A DNA stretch of 64,000 bases from Altericroceibacterium indicum (GCF_009828105.1 NZ_WTYQ01000003.1:434001-498000), one strand, 5' to 3'; shown: positions 37,579 to 47,309, counted from the stretch's first letter. Made by a program: numbers and translations. The notes: a model not told the origin generated them from the sequence alone.

Positions 37579-38238
37579 CTATTCACCATCGTGATGGATA
37601 GTTGGGTCGGGGCCAATGTAGATCGTGGCGAGCACGGCGATGCAGGAAAGAGCGCCGGCCAGCGCCACGGCCCACCCGCCAAACTGGCCGTAAGCCAGCG
37701 CCCCGGCCACAGCGCCGCTCGACAGGCCGAACCAGAGCGCCAGCAACCCACCGAAACCGGGCACATCCTTGCCGCAGAGCCAATAGGCCAGCCCCTGCCC
37801 GAAACGGACCAGCGCCCCGGTCATATAGGTCAGGCCGAAAGGGCTGCCGCCATCGCGCTGGAAACTGTTGTTGAGCGCTCCCATGGCCAGCACCATGCAG
37901 CCGACCGACAGCACCACCGAGCCAAACGCATAGGCCAGCGCCCCGCCAAGCAGCAATGCGGTGACAAGGATCAGCACATTGCGTGTTTGCTGCATCCCGC
38001 TTTTCAGCGCCACCACACCGCCCGCCAGCACGCCGAGCACAAAGCCGCCAATCAGCAAGGCCGGAATGCGGGCCATATGCGTGTCCGTCACCAAATCCAC
38101 CGCCAACCGCGTGGTATTGCCCGACATGAAGGAGACGAAATAGCCATTGGCAGAGAGAAACCCCACCCCATCCACAAAGCCAGCCAACCCCGCCAGCCCA
38201 ATAGCCAGACGCCGCTGCGAAGGGGAAAGACGTTGCAT
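37579..38238 (-). CDS. YoaK family (DUF1275) membrane protein
   Basis: A 219-residue integral membrane protein with about six helices. The family pattern 'GFVDGVGFLSANGYFVSFMSGNTTRLAV' is at residues 20-48. Members are small putative transporters of unknown substrate. It is convergent with DUF167, and a 246-bp gene-free stretch with lower GC separates it from the next gene. Confidence 0.88.
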   Translation of the reverse strand: MQRLSPSQRRLAIGLAGLAGFVDGVGFLSANGYFVSFMSGNTTRLAVDLVTDTHMARIPALLIGGFVLGVLAGGVVALKSGMQQTRNVLILVTALLLGGALAYAFGSVVLSVGCMVLAMGALNNSFQRDGGSPFGLTYMTGALVRFGQGLAYWLCGKDVPGFGGLLALWFGLSSGAVAGALAYGQFGGWAVALAGALSCIAVLATIYIGPDPTIHHDGE

Positions 38239-38484
38239 GGGTGTAGCTCTACTCCGCTAAGGCAGGAGGCTCAATCGGGGATTGGGGGCGGTGAAGTTGA
38301 TGGTATTTTTGGATAAGGTGTATTGGGCCGTAAAGACACCTCGGGATAGCTGCTATTTTGCACATCACCTCATCGGACGCTGCGGGACTACAGAGGCGGA
38401 TCTACAGCTTTTCCATTCACAACACGCGCAAAATTGACTGATTGCGAACATGTGGCACTACCGCATCTGCCATACGAGACCAAT

Positions 38485-39615
38485 TCAAGCAGAAGGACCG
38501 CTCTTCATTAAAACAAATCCTCGTGGGTTGCGCGCCGATCGCCAGCCCAGCTTATTTCGAGTACTGTCACTTACATGCTCAGTCACCCAGTCATGCCCCT
38601 CTAAATAGTCAAGCACATAGAGAACGTCTGAGACTGTAATTAAGTGCCTATCTATTACTTCCTGATCCGGAGTATAACCCGCATGTGCCAGCTTATTTCT
38701 GTCTTCACCCACGATCTGACAACTATTAAATAGTTTTTTCACTTTTTCCCAATCTAACTTCCTGGCATTAGAGGCATGGATATCTGGAAGGTAATCTCGC
38801 AGCACTTTATGAACCGGAGGCGAAGGGACATTGAACGCCAGCCACTCTACGACTGGTGCGACCCGACTGATATGGCCTTTCACACCCACCTCAAGAGCAC
38901 TTGCTGCCATCAACAAAGCGCTGCGCGGCGAGGTGACTTTTATTAGCTCAGCTTCTGATCGCAGTTCATGAGCGAGAGGTTCTTCCGCCGTCTTGGAACG
39001 CCACAGCGCGCGCATTTCAGCTTGATCGTCGGTCTCCCACTTTATGCCCCCAAGTGTCGGGCCGGAAAAAGAGGATGAACGTGGAGGTAGTAAGTCATAA
39101 TGCCCTGAGGACGCTGTTCGCCAATAGAGACTGTGATCGTCCTGCTTAGGGAGCGGAAAAGGCTCGTTCTGGTGCCATCGTAGCAATCGCAAGAAGCGGA
39201 ATAGTTCATGCCACATCTCGGATTCTTGCTGTTCTAAAATCTGCCGGATATCGGCAGGTAGCCAGTCGTACCAGAAAGTCATACCTTTCTGAATATTTCC
39301 ATCGCCATCTACTACGGTCACGTCCTTGTGCTCCAAGGGAAACGCCAAACCGCTTTCGCCATAAGGTTTCAAGCGACGGTGTATGAAGTTCTGTACGTAC
39401 GAGAACTGCTCAGAAGTCGCTGAAAAATATCTGGCTACTCTAGCATTTATGCCCAAGTGATGACCGTGCTCATCTTTTTCCGGACTAACAGGCTTAATAG
39501 TTATCCTGCTTCTAGCCTTACTGGCCGGAAGGACAATCCCGTCTTTTCGTCCAGGGTTAAACATAAATTCTGGAACGCGAGTTTTTAAGAGGAGATGAAC
39601 TTTCTTGACTGCCAC
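38485..39615 (-). CDS. Unrecognised protein with HEPN-like C-terminal motif
   Basis: A 376-residue protein of no recognised family. The GTG start has GGAGGA about seven bases upstream. The C-terminal third is helical: 'SALLMAASALEVGVKGHI' (233-250) and then 'EDRNKLAHAGY' (304-314), whose R306-x4-H311 fits the RX4-6H signature of HEPN ribonucleases. The N-terminal 200 residues show nothing familiar. Codon use and flanks look more AT-rich than the neighbours, which suggests acquisition. No integrase or antitoxin is next to it. Confidence 0.6.
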   Translation of the reverse strand: MAVKKVHLLLKTRVPEFMFNPGRKDGIVLPASKARSRITIKPVSPEKDEHGHHLGINARVARYFSATSEQFSYVQNFIHRRLKPYGESGLAFPLEHKDVTVVDGDGNIQKGMTFWYDWLPADIRQILEQQESEMWHELFRFLRLLRWHQNEPFPLPKQDDHSLYWRTASSGHYDLLPPRSSSFSGPTLGGIKWETDDQAEMRALWRSKTAEEPLAHELRSEAELIKVTSPRSALLMAASALEVGVKGHISRVAPVVEWLAFNVPSPPVHKVLRDYLPDIHASNARKLDWEKVKKLFNSCQIVGEDRNKLAHAGYTPDQEVIDRHLITVSDVLYVLDYLEGHDWVTEHVSDSTRNKLGWRSARNPRGFVLMKSGPSA

Positions 39616-39821
39616 TTTTTTCCTCCATCTCGAGCGGGTAATTTAAAGAACAGTTTTCTGCTCGGGAAGAGTCAATATTACCATTTGCGTTTAAGGGTAG
39701 GGCACAGAATCTTGGTATCAATTTAGCTGTTGCGACCCTAGACAGTAATGCCTGCTTGCAAGAGTATTACTAATTGGTGGCACTTGCTGTCATGGGTTCA
39801 AAGCCGCGATAACTAAAACCC

Positions 39822-41417
39822 TCAATCCCGAACCATCGCTCTTAAAGTATCAATCCGGTCCGCTTCATGGACGGGTTTGTCTTTGCGGATGCGGTGGATG
39901 CGGGGGAAGCGCATGGCGAGGCCGGACTTGTGGCGTTTGCTCAGGTGAACGGAATCAAAGGCGACTTCGAAGGTGAGGCTCTTGTCGGTCTCGCGCACCG
40001 GGCCGAAGCGGTTGATGGTGTGCTGGCGGACATATTTGTCGAGCCATTTTAGCTCGGTATCGGTGAAGCCTGAATAGGCCTTGCCCACCGGAAGCAGCTC
40101 TGCGCCCTTGTCCGGGTCGCCATCCCAGCAACCGAATGTATAGTCCGAATAGAAGCTGGAGCGTTTGCCGCTGCCGCGCTGGGCATACATCAGCACGCAA
40201 TCAATCAGCAGCGGATCGCGTTTCCACTTATACCACAGGCCGGTTTTGCGCCCCGCAACATAGGGGGAATCGCGGCGTTTGAGCATCAGCCCTTCAATCG
40301 CATCGGCGCGGGTGCCTTCGCGGATTTGTGCCAGATGGGCAAAATCGCGCGCCTCCACAATCTGTGACAGGTCAAAGCGGGTGGCAGGCAGGCGGGGCAG
40401 AAAGGCCTCCAGCCTTTGCCGCCGCTGTTCCCATGGAAGCTTGCGCAAATCCTCCCCCTCCAGACCCAGCGCATCATAGAGCCGCACAAAGGCCGGAAAT
40501 TCGCTCAGCATTTTCTTGCTGACTGTTTTGCGCCCCAAACGCTGTTGCAGCGCGTTGAAACTGGCTGCGCCGCCTGTCTCTCCGCCCTGATGCTGGCCCT
40601 GCACCAGCAATTCGCCATCGAGCACGGCGGGAATCGTCAGCGCTTCGGCCATTTCGGGGAAAGTGGCGGTAATATCGTCACCCGACCGCGAATAGAGCCG
40701 GGTTTCACCGCCTGCGTGAACAAGCTGCACGCGAATCCCGTCCCACTTCCATTCGGCGACATAATCGGCAAGATCGACTGTGCCATCCTCCAGCGGATGG
40801 GCCAGCATGAACGGCCGGAACAGCGGCATATTCTCTGTATCGGGCGGCGCTTTGCCATGGGCGGCCCAGTCGAACAGTTCGGTATAGGGTGGGGCAATCC
40901 CGTGCCAATATTCCTCCACATCATCGACCGAGACGCCAAACCCTTGCGCAAAAGCCACTTTGCCAAGCCTTGCCGAAATTCCGATCCGCATGGCTCCGGT
41001 GGCAAGTTTGATAAGGGCGTAGCGGCCGGACACATCGAGCCGGTCGAGCAAGCGGGGCAGTTCGGTGATGACGCTGGTGCGGTTCATCGCTTGCAGCATG
41101 TCCACCGTTTCGGACACGGATGGCGGGGGGAGCGTTTCGCCGATGGGATTCGGCCACAGCAAGCTAGCGGTTTCCGCCGTGTCACCCACGAAATCGCGGC
41201 TGAGAGACCAGAGCACCGGGTCCACCCGCTCTTTCATTAGATTGCGAATGGTGCTGGCTTTGACCGCTTTGAAATCAAGCCCATCGGTGAGGGCCGCAAG
41301 CGCCCAGCCACGGTCAGGGTCGGGGGTTTGGTGCAGATAGTCCGCGATAAGCGCGAGCTTGGCATTGCGGGAGGATGTGTAAACCAGCGCATCGAGAAGG
41401 GCGGCGAATTGCTCCAT
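39822..41417 (-). CDS. ATP-dependent DNA ligase, cisplatin damage response type
   Basis: A 531-residue ligase with an N-terminal DNA-binding domain, the adenylation site 'EWKWDGIRV' (Lys224) and a C-terminal OB domain ending in 'FPRIHRIRKDKPV'. It is the proteobacterial ligase usually paired with an MBL exonuclease in repair of cross-linked DNA. The exonuclease gene is just upstream on the same strand, with a 159-bp gap holding a repeat. The helicase often found with them is not in the window. Confidence 0.92.
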   Translation of the reverse strand: MEQFAALLDALVYTSSRNAKLALIADYLHQTPDPDRGWALAALTDGLDFKAVKASTIRNLMKERVDPVLWSLSRDFVGDTAETASLLWPNPIGETLPPPSVSETVDMLQAMNRTSVITELPRLLDRLDVSGRYALIKLATGAMRIGISARLGKVAFAQGFGVSVDDVEEYWHGIAPPYTELFDWAAHGKAPPDTENMPLFRPFMLAHPLEDGTVDLADYVAEWKWDGIRVQLVHAGGETRLYSRSGDDITATFPEMAEALTIPAVLDGELLVQGQHQGGETGGAASFNALQQRLGRKTVSKKMLSEFPAFVRLYDALGLEGEDLRKLPWEQRRQRLEAFLPRLPATRFDLSQIVEARDFAHLAQIREGTRADAIEGLMLKRRDSPYVAGRKTGLWYKWKRDPLLIDCVLMYAQRGSGKRSSFYSDYTFGCWDGDPDKGAELLPVGKAYSGFTDTELKWLDKYVRQHTINRFGPVRETDKSLTFEVAFDSVHLSKRHKSGLAMRFPRIHRIRKDKPVHEADRIDTLRAMVRD

Positions 41418-41477
41418 CAGCGGGGTGCCTCAGACAACCCACGCTTGTCATTCCCGCGTAGGTAAAAATCACCAGCT

Positions 41478-41555
41478 TCGTCATTCCCACGAAGGTGGGA
41501 ATCCAGATACGGCATTGCCGGGAACGCTGGATTCCCGCCTGCGCGGGAATGACGA
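41478..41555. repeat. Inverted repeat of the genome-wide 'GTCATTCCCGCG' type
   Basis: Two 29-bp units, 41478-41506 and 41527-41555, are near-perfect inverted copies; each is itself partly palindromic (TTCCCNC...GNGGGAAT). A degenerate third copy starts near 41447. Such units are interspersed REP-like elements in many proteobacteria. They lie between the exonuclease and ligase genes and could fold into a long hairpin in the shared mRNA. Confidence 0.8.
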
Positions 41556-41576
41556 GAGGGTGGGCAGCGCATCAGG

Positions 41577-42581
41577 TCAGTCATCCTCATCCTCGTAACC
41601 CACCAGCGCCAGTGCACGGGCGCGGCGTTGGTGAAGCTGGCACCAGCGCAGCAGAGCTTCTTCCCGGCCATGGGTAATCCAGCTTTCCGCGGGGTTTACC
41701 TCTTCGATGGTGCGGGTCAGTTCATTCCAATCGGCATGGTCGGAGATGATCAGCGGCAGTTCGACATTGCGTTGCCGCGCCCGCTGGCGAACGCGCATCC
41801 AGCCAGAGGCCATGGCTGTGATCGGATCGGGCAGGCGGCGGCTCCAGCGGTCATTCAGCGCAGAGGGTGGGCAGATGACGATATGGCCGCGCATGTCATC
41901 CTTGGTGTGGTCGGACACGAGGCGAAGGGGGCCAAGGTCCACGCCAAATTCTTCATAGAGGCGGCACATCTTCTCCATCGCGCCGTGGAGATAGATCGGT
42001 TCATGATGGCCTGCGCGGCGCAGTTCGGCGATCACCCGCTGCGCCTTGCCCAGCGCATAGGCCCCCACCAACACGCAGGAATCCGGATGGGCGGCGAGGC
42101 GGGCCAGCAGCTTGGCCATTTCCTCCTCAATCGGGGGGTGGGTGAAAAGCGGCAGGCCGAAGGTGGCTTCGGTGATGAAAATATCGCAAGGCGTGACTTC
42201 AAAGGGTGGGCAAGTGGGATCAGTGCGGCGTTTGTAATCGCCGGTCACCACCACCCGCTCGCCCGCATGTTCGAGCAGAATCTGCGCTGAGCCCAACACA
42301 TGGCCAGCGGGGATATAGGTGGCGCTGACATTGCCCAGCAGTGTAATCGTCTCGCCATAATGGACGGCTTGCGTACCCTCATCCGTATTGTAGCGCAGCT
42401 TCATGATGGCCAGCGTTTCAGGCGTGGCGATAGTGGCGCCATGCCCGCCGCGCGCATGGTCGGCATGACCATGCGTCACCAGCGCCCGATCCACTGCTCG
42501 GGAGGGGTCAATCCAGCAGTCGGCGGGGACAACATGGATGCCATGCGGTTCGGGCCGGATCCATGAAAAGGGCGCGCTCAT
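41577..42581 (-). CDS. Ligase-associated MBL-fold DNA exonuclease
   Basis: A 334-residue metallo-beta-lactamase/beta-CASP protein with 'THGHADHARGGH' as metal motif and 'VVVTGDYKRRTDPTCPPFE' further on. It is the usual partner of the ATP-dependent ligase next door; related exonucleases trim DNA 3' ends. The start chosen begins the canonical domain; the frame extends 76 codons upstream into the aminopeptidase 3' region, which is rejected. Confidence 0.9.
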   Translation of the reverse strand: MSAPFSWIRPEPHGIHVVPADCWIDPSRAVDRALVTHGHADHARGGHGATIATPETLAIMKLRYNTDEGTQAVHYGETITLLGNVSATYIPAGHVLGSAQILLEHAGERVVVTGDYKRRTDPTCPPFEVTPCDIFITEATFGLPLFTHPPIEEEMAKLLARLAAHPDSCVLVGAYALGKAQRVIAELRRAGHHEPIYLHGAMEKMCRLYEEFGVDLGPLRLVSDHTKDDMRGHIVICPPSALNDRWSRRLPDPITAMASGWMRVRQRARQRNVELPLIISDHADWNELTRTIEEVNPAESWITHGREEALLRWCQLHQRRARALALVGYEDEDD

Positions 42582-42660
42582 GAAGCATGGAATGGATGGC
42601 GAGGGGTTGGGGTTCCGCCCCCTCGCTTTATGGCCGCAGTTTGAGCACTTGTGGTGCGGT

Positions 42661-44400
42661 TCAGTTCTTTTCAGCTGCCTTTGTGTCCTTTTCAGCTGCC
42701 TGTTGTTTTTGCCACGCGGCAATCGCCGGATCATAGCGCAAAAGCTTGGTATTGGGGTCGATGACGACATGCGCATCGGGTGATTCGAGGTCGATCTGGC
42801 CTGTGCCACCGGCCATTTCGACGGTGCTGATCCGGCCCCCGACCTGCACCTCTACCGGCAGGATAAAGGGCTCTTTCGATCCGCTTTTCCATTTTAATTT
42901 CAATATGTTGCCATCACGCTGGCTGACCAGTTCCGGCAAGGCAGCCTGGCGGAAATAGGCGTCCACAAACCAGCCAAGATCCTGGCCTGACGCCTCTTCC
43001 ATCACCTGCTCGAAATCATCCGTATTGGCCACTCGCCAGTGGAAATTGCCGGGCTTGGGATCGCTTCGGCCATAGACCAGCCTGGTGGTACCGGCAAAGA
43101 AGGCCTCATCGCCAATATATTCACGTAGCGTGTGGAGAATCCACGCGCCCTTATAGTAAATATCGCCGCCCCAACCGGCCTTATCATCGTTGTAATAAGC
43201 GCTGGAAACGGGGGTTTTCGGGGCCAGAGGAACCTTGCTGACGATCTTCTTACGCAAATCCCACAAGGCCACGCGATAGGCCGTTTCGCCATTCTTCCAG
43301 CGCAGATAAAGCGGCTGCATATAGGTCCCATACCCCTCATGCAGCCACATATCGGCAATGGTCTCATCGGTTAGCTGATTGGCGAACCATTCATGGCTGA
43401 ATTCATGCTGCATCAGCCAGTCGTAGCCTTCGGGCGAGAGCTTGAAGCCATTGCCGTAAGCGTTGATCGTCTGGTGTTCCATGCCCAGATGAGGGGTCTC
43501 GGCAAGGCCGACTTTCTCATCCGAAAAGGGATAGGGGCCGATGGTGGATTCGAAGAAATCAAGGAAATCCCGCATCTGCCCGATGAGCATTTTTGCGCCC
43601 TTTTTATCGCCCGGAAGATACCAGAATTTGATCGGATATGCGTTCCCAAAGCGGCTATGGTAGGTTTCCTGTGCCAGCTCATAAGGCCCTATTTGCAGTG
43701 AAACACCATAACCTTGCGGCCAATGCGCCTGCCAGCGATAGGTGCTCCAACCGTCTTTTTCGGTCACTTCCTGCAAGGTGCCATTGGAGGCAACCACCAG
43801 CGGTTTGGGTACAGAAACGGCGAGATCCAGCCATTCCACACGCTTGGTTGGATGGTCGATACAGGGCCAGAACAGATCGCAGCCATTGGTCTGGACAGCA
43901 GTTGCGATCCATGGTGTCCCGTTTTTGGTTTTGGCCCACACAAAGCCACCATCCCACGGTGCCTTAGGGGCCACGCGGGGTTTTCCGTCATAGGAGATGG
44001 AGACGATCGTACTGCTGCCGGCTGCAAGCTGTTGGGGTAAGGTGATGCGCAGTAAGCCATCGTCATTACGCCAGTTTCGGCCAGAAATTGGCTGCCCGTT
44101 CACTGCAATTTGGTTGATCGCAAAGCGCGGATCGAGGTCGAATTCCACCACTTTAAGCGGCTGGGTTGCCTTGACGGTGTAGCGCGCAATGCCTGCGATG
44201 CTTTCACTCGCCGGATCGACTGAGAGCGATAGTGCGAGGTGGGGAAGTTCCATCGCTTGTTGTACGCTATCAAGCGCCACGCCGCTTTCTTCCGTACGTT
44301 TCGCCAGGGGGACCTGTTCATCAGTGGCATAGACCGGGGTTGTGAGCGTCAGGCCCAAAAGGCCCAGGCTCAAGCCAGCAGTTTCGACGAGATTACGCAT
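42661..44400 (-). CDS. M1 family metallo-aminopeptidase, exported
   Basis: A 579-residue zinc aminopeptidase with a signal peptide at residues 1-25 (ending PVYA). The zinc motif is 'HEFSHEW' with the third ligand Glu in 'WLHEGYGTY', and the substrate-anchoring loop 'GMEHQTINAYG' precedes it. It should degrade peptides in the periplasm. An upstream in-frame extension of 36 codons carries no signal and is left out. Confidence 0.92.
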   Translation of the reverse strand: MRNLVETAGLSLGLLGLTLTTPVYATDEQVPLAKRTEESGVALDSVQQAMELPHLALSLSVDPASESIAGIARYTVKATQPLKVVEFDLDPRFAINQIAVNGQPISGRNWRNDDGLLRITLPQQLAAGSSTIVSISYDGKPRVAPKAPWDGGFVWAKTKNGTPWIATAVQTNGCDLFWPCIDHPTKRVEWLDLAVSVPKPLVVASNGTLQEVTEKDGWSTYRWQAHWPQGYGVSLQIGPYELAQETYHSRFGNAYPIKFWYLPGDKKGAKMLIGQMRDFLDFFESTIGPYPFSDEKVGLAETPHLGMEHQTINAYGNGFKLSPEGYDWLMQHEFSHEWFANQLTDETIADMWLHEGYGTYMQPLYLRWKNGETAYRVALWDLRKKIVSKVPLAPKTPVSSAYYNDDKAGWGGDIYYKGAWILHTLREYIGDEAFFAGTTRLVYGRSDPKPGNFHWRVANTDDFEQVMEEASGQDLGWFVDAYFRQAALPELVSQRDGNILKLKWKSGSKEPFILPVEVQVGGRISTVEMAGGTGQIDLESPDAHVVIDPNTKLLRYDPAIAAWQKQQAAEKDTKAAEKN

Positions 44401-44492
44401 GATGAAGTGGCCCCTGAAATTATCCAATATACGGGGCTTAGGGGTTTTTAGGCGGAGAGGAAACGGGGTGGGTGGCAATGTTGCCATAAAAT

Positions 44493-44525
44493 AAGCCCTC
44501 CAAAGCATATGGCTCTGGAGGGCTT
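44493..44525 (-). terminator. Intrinsic terminator after clpA
   Basis: AAGCCCTCCA (44493-44502) and TGGAGGGCTT (44516-44525) make a perfect 10-bp stem with a 13-base loop. On the minus strand it is followed by a T-rich stretch (ATTTTATGG). It lies between clpA and the aminopeptidase gene. Confidence 0.8.
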
Positions 44526-44561
44526 GGATTTCATCATTTGCAGCATCGAAACGATGAAGGG

Positions 44562-46931
44562 TTAGTCCTGACTTTCTTCACCCTTCGCATCATCCTTGCT
44601 CGCTTCAGATGTTGTCTTGGCCGCTGGTTTCTTGCGTTTGCGCGGCTTGCTGACCTTGGGCGGGGCCGGTGTCAGTTCGAAGGCGAGCTTGTCCTCCTTT
44701 ACACTGACATGGACTTCGCCGCCGCTTGCCAGCTTACCAAACAGCAGCTCTTCCGCGAGCGGTTGCTTGACCTTTTCCTGCATCAGGCGGCTCATCGGGC
44801 GGGCACCGTAAAGCCGGTCATACCCACGCTTGCCGAGCCATTTGCGGGCATCGCCGTCGAATTGGATATGCACGTTCTGCTCTGCAAGCTGCAATTCGAG
44901 CTGCAGGATGAACTTGTCCACTACGCGGCTGATCGTGTCCTGACCGAGATAGCCGAATGGCACAATCGCATCGAGGCGGTTGCGGAATTCCGGCGTGAAC
45001 ATCCGCTTCACGGCTTCGTCGCTCGCGTCTTCCTTCGACACATCGCCAAAGCCGATCCCCTGGCGAGCCATATCCGCTGCGCCAGCATTGGTGGTCATCA
45101 CCAGCACGACATTGCGGAAATCGACCGTTTTGCCGTGGTGATCGGTCAGCCGGCCATTATCCATCACCTGCAACAAAATGTTGAACAGGTCAGGATGTGC
45201 CTTTTCGATTTCATCAAGCAGCAACACGCAATGGGGCTGCTGATCAATCGCATCGGTGAGCAGGCCACCTTGATCATAACCGACATAGCCCGGAGGCGCG
45301 CCGATCAGACGGGATACTGAATGCCTTTCCATATATTCGGACATATCAAAACGCTGGAGCGGAATGCCCATAATGCTGGCCAATTGCCGCGCGACTTCGG
45401 TCTTGCCGACGCCGGTGGGGCCGGAGAACAGGAAGGAGCCAATCGGCTTATCCGCATCGCGAAGCCCTGCTCGGCTGAGCTTCATGGCGGTGGACAGCAC
45501 CTCAATCGCCTTATCCTGCCCGTAAACCACGCGCTTCAGATCGCGACTGAGATTTTCCAGCGCCTTCTTGTCATCCTTGCTGACCGATTTGGCCGGGATA
45601 CGCGCCATCGTTGCGATGACCTTTTCAATCTCGCGCGCGGTGATCGTTTTACGGCGGCGGCTCGGCGGCACCAGCATTTGCATCGCCCCCACTTCGTCGA
45701 TCACGTCAATTGCCTTATCGGGCAATTTGCGATCATTGATGTAGCGGGAAGAGAGTTCCACCGCCGTTTTGATCGCATCAGGCGTATATTTGACCTTGTG
45801 ATGTTCTTCGAAAGCGGAACGTAGGCCTTTGAGGATCTTGATCGTATCTTCGACGGTTGGTTCATTCACATCAATCTTCTGGAACCGGCGCAGCAAGGCG
45901 CGGTCCTTCTCGAAGTGATTGCGAAATTCCTTGTAAGTGGTTGAACCGATGCAGCGAATGGAACCGCCGGACAGCGCAGGTTTTAGCAGGTTGGAGGCAT
46001 CCATTGCCCCACCACTGGTTGCACCAGCCCCGATAACAGTGTGAATCTCATCAATGAACAGGACAGCATCGGGCATTTTTTCAAGTTCCGATACAACCTG
46101 CTTCAACCGTTCTTCGAAATCACCGCGATAGCGTGTGCCAGCCAGAAGCGCGCCCATGTCGAGCGAATAGATCACCGCATCCTGAAGAACTTCAGGCACT
46201 TCGCCTTCGACGATCTTGCGGGCTAAACCTTCTGCGATGGCGGTTTTGCCAACACCCGGGTCACCAACGTAAAGTGGGTTATTCTTGGAACGACGGCAGA
46301 GGATTTGAATTGTCCGGTCCACTTCCGGGCCACGCCCGATCAGCGGATCAACCTTGCCTGCCTTGGCCTTGGCGTTCAGATCCACGCAAAATTGATCGAG
46401 CGCTGAATCCTTTTTGTTCTTTTCGGGCTTTTCTTCGGCCTTTGCGCTGGATTCCCCGGCGCCTTCGGGCGAACGATTTTCGAGCTGGCGGCCACCTTTG
46501 CCGATGCCATGGCTGATAAAACTCACCGCATCCAACCGGCTCATATCCTGCTGTTGCAGGAAATAGACCGCATAGGAATCACGTTCAGAAAACAGCGCCA
46601 CCAGAACATTTCCGCCCGTGACAGTGTCTTTGCCGGAAGACTGTACATGTAGGATGGCGCGCTGAATGACGCGTTGGAAACCAGCCGTGGGTTGTGGATC
46701 TGCACCATCTTCGGTTTTCAGGGATTGATATTCCTGATCGAGATATTGCTTCACGACCCCGCCCAGCTCTTCCAGATCGACGCCGCAGGCCGTCATTACT
46801 TCGCTGGCATCCGCATCGCTCACCAGTGCTAGCAGAAGATGTTCGAGCGTTGCATATTCATGCGAGCGGTCGCTGGCATTCTGCAATGCTGCGTGGAGTG
46901 TCTTTTCAAGATTTTGCGCGAAGCTAGGCAT
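44562..46931 (-). CDS. clpA: ATP-dependent Clp protease ATP-binding subunit ClpA
   Basis: A 789-residue AAA+ unfoldase that feeds substrates to ClpP. It has the N-terminal Clp repeats (about 1-140), the first ATPase with 'GDPGVGKTAIAEG' and the second with 'GPTGVGKTEVARQ', and a C-terminal Lys-rich tail. There is no coiled-coil middle domain, so it is ClpA not ClpB. The ATG at MPSFAQNLEKTL is the family start. The usual clpS partner is not upstream within the window. Confidence 0.95.
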   Translation of the reverse strand: MPSFAQNLEKTLHAALQNASDRSHEYATLEHLLLALVSDADASEVMTACGVDLEELGGVVKQYLDQEYQSLKTEDGADPQPTAGFQRVIQRAILHVQSSGKDTVTGGNVLVALFSERDSYAVYFLQQQDMSRLDAVSFISHGIGKGGRQLENRSPEGAGESSAKAEEKPEKNKKDSALDQFCVDLNAKAKAGKVDPLIGRGPEVDRTIQILCRRSKNNPLYVGDPGVGKTAIAEGLARKIVEGEVPEVLQDAVIYSLDMGALLAGTRYRGDFEERLKQVVSELEKMPDAVLFIDEIHTVIGAGATSGGAMDASNLLKPALSGGSIRCIGSTTYKEFRNHFEKDRALLRRFQKIDVNEPTVEDTIKILKGLRSAFEEHHKVKYTPDAIKTAVELSSRYINDRKLPDKAIDVIDEVGAMQMLVPPSRRRKTITAREIEKVIATMARIPAKSVSKDDKKALENLSRDLKRVVYGQDKAIEVLSTAMKLSRAGLRDADKPIGSFLFSGPTGVGKTEVARQLASIMGIPLQRFDMSEYMERHSVSRLIGAPPGYVGYDQGGLLTDAIDQQPHCVLLLDEIEKAHPDLFNILLQVMDNGRLTDHHGKTVDFRNVVLVMTTNAGAADMARQGIGFGDVSKEDASDEAVKRMFTPEFRNRLDAIVPFGYLGQDTISRVVDKFILQLELQLAEQNVHIQFDGDARKWLGKRGYDRLYGARPMSRLMQEKVKQPLAEELLFGKLASGGEVHVSVKEDKLAFELTPAPPKVSKPRKRKKPAAKTTSEASKDDAKGEESQD

Positions 46932-47102
46932 ATCAGATGTCCAATGGCGAAAGGATGCGATCCGAGAACGATTGTGTTGTCTGCTGAGGATGAAAGGGCG
47001 AGAGTGAATGGAAGTGTAACGGCGCAGCAAGGACTATTTCATATAATCTATATGGTGCGCTGCCGCGCAATTGCGAGAGGGGAGTAAGGGGCGGCCGCCC
47101 GA

Positions 47103-47309
47103 TCAATCTGTTTCTCTCGGGCTGAAAAGCCTTTCAGCCGCTGCGCGATGGGCATCAGCCTTGGCATGATGCGCTTTCACCCGTTCAATCTCTTTTTCGA
47201 GTATGCGGATGCGCGCCGTCAGCTCATCTTGTGAATAGCTGTCCAGGCTCTCGTTTGAGAGCTTGCTCGCGGCATCTCCGCGCAACCGGGGGAGATCGTC
47301 TTCATCCAT
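47103..47309 (-). CDS. DUF1192 family small protein
   Basis: A 68-residue alphaproteobacterial protein with a C-terminal helix predicted as a short coiled coil ('ELTARIRILEKEIERVKAHH'), matching DUF1192. Function unknown. It is divergent from the oxidoreductase gene with 103 bp between starts. Confidence 0.82.
   Translation of the reverse strand: MDEDDLPRLRGDAASKLSNESLDSYSQDELTARIRILEKEIERVKAHHAKADAHRAAAERLFSPRETD

Noticed and set aside
39770-39815. tRNA-like T-loop sequence (GGGTTCAAAGCC) near the HEPN-like gene, a possible integration site
   Set aside because: No cloverleaf or matching acceptor stem could be drawn and no direct repeat or integrase was found on the other side.
40416-41240. 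274-codon open frame antisense to the DNA ligase gene
   Set aside because: It lies fully inside a well-supported ligase on the other strand, has no recognisable domain and reads as a reverse-strand shadow of coding DNA.
41447-41555. Repeat units between ligase and exonuclease as insertion sequence ends
   Set aside because: There is no transposase between or beside them and the units match short interspersed palindromes instead.
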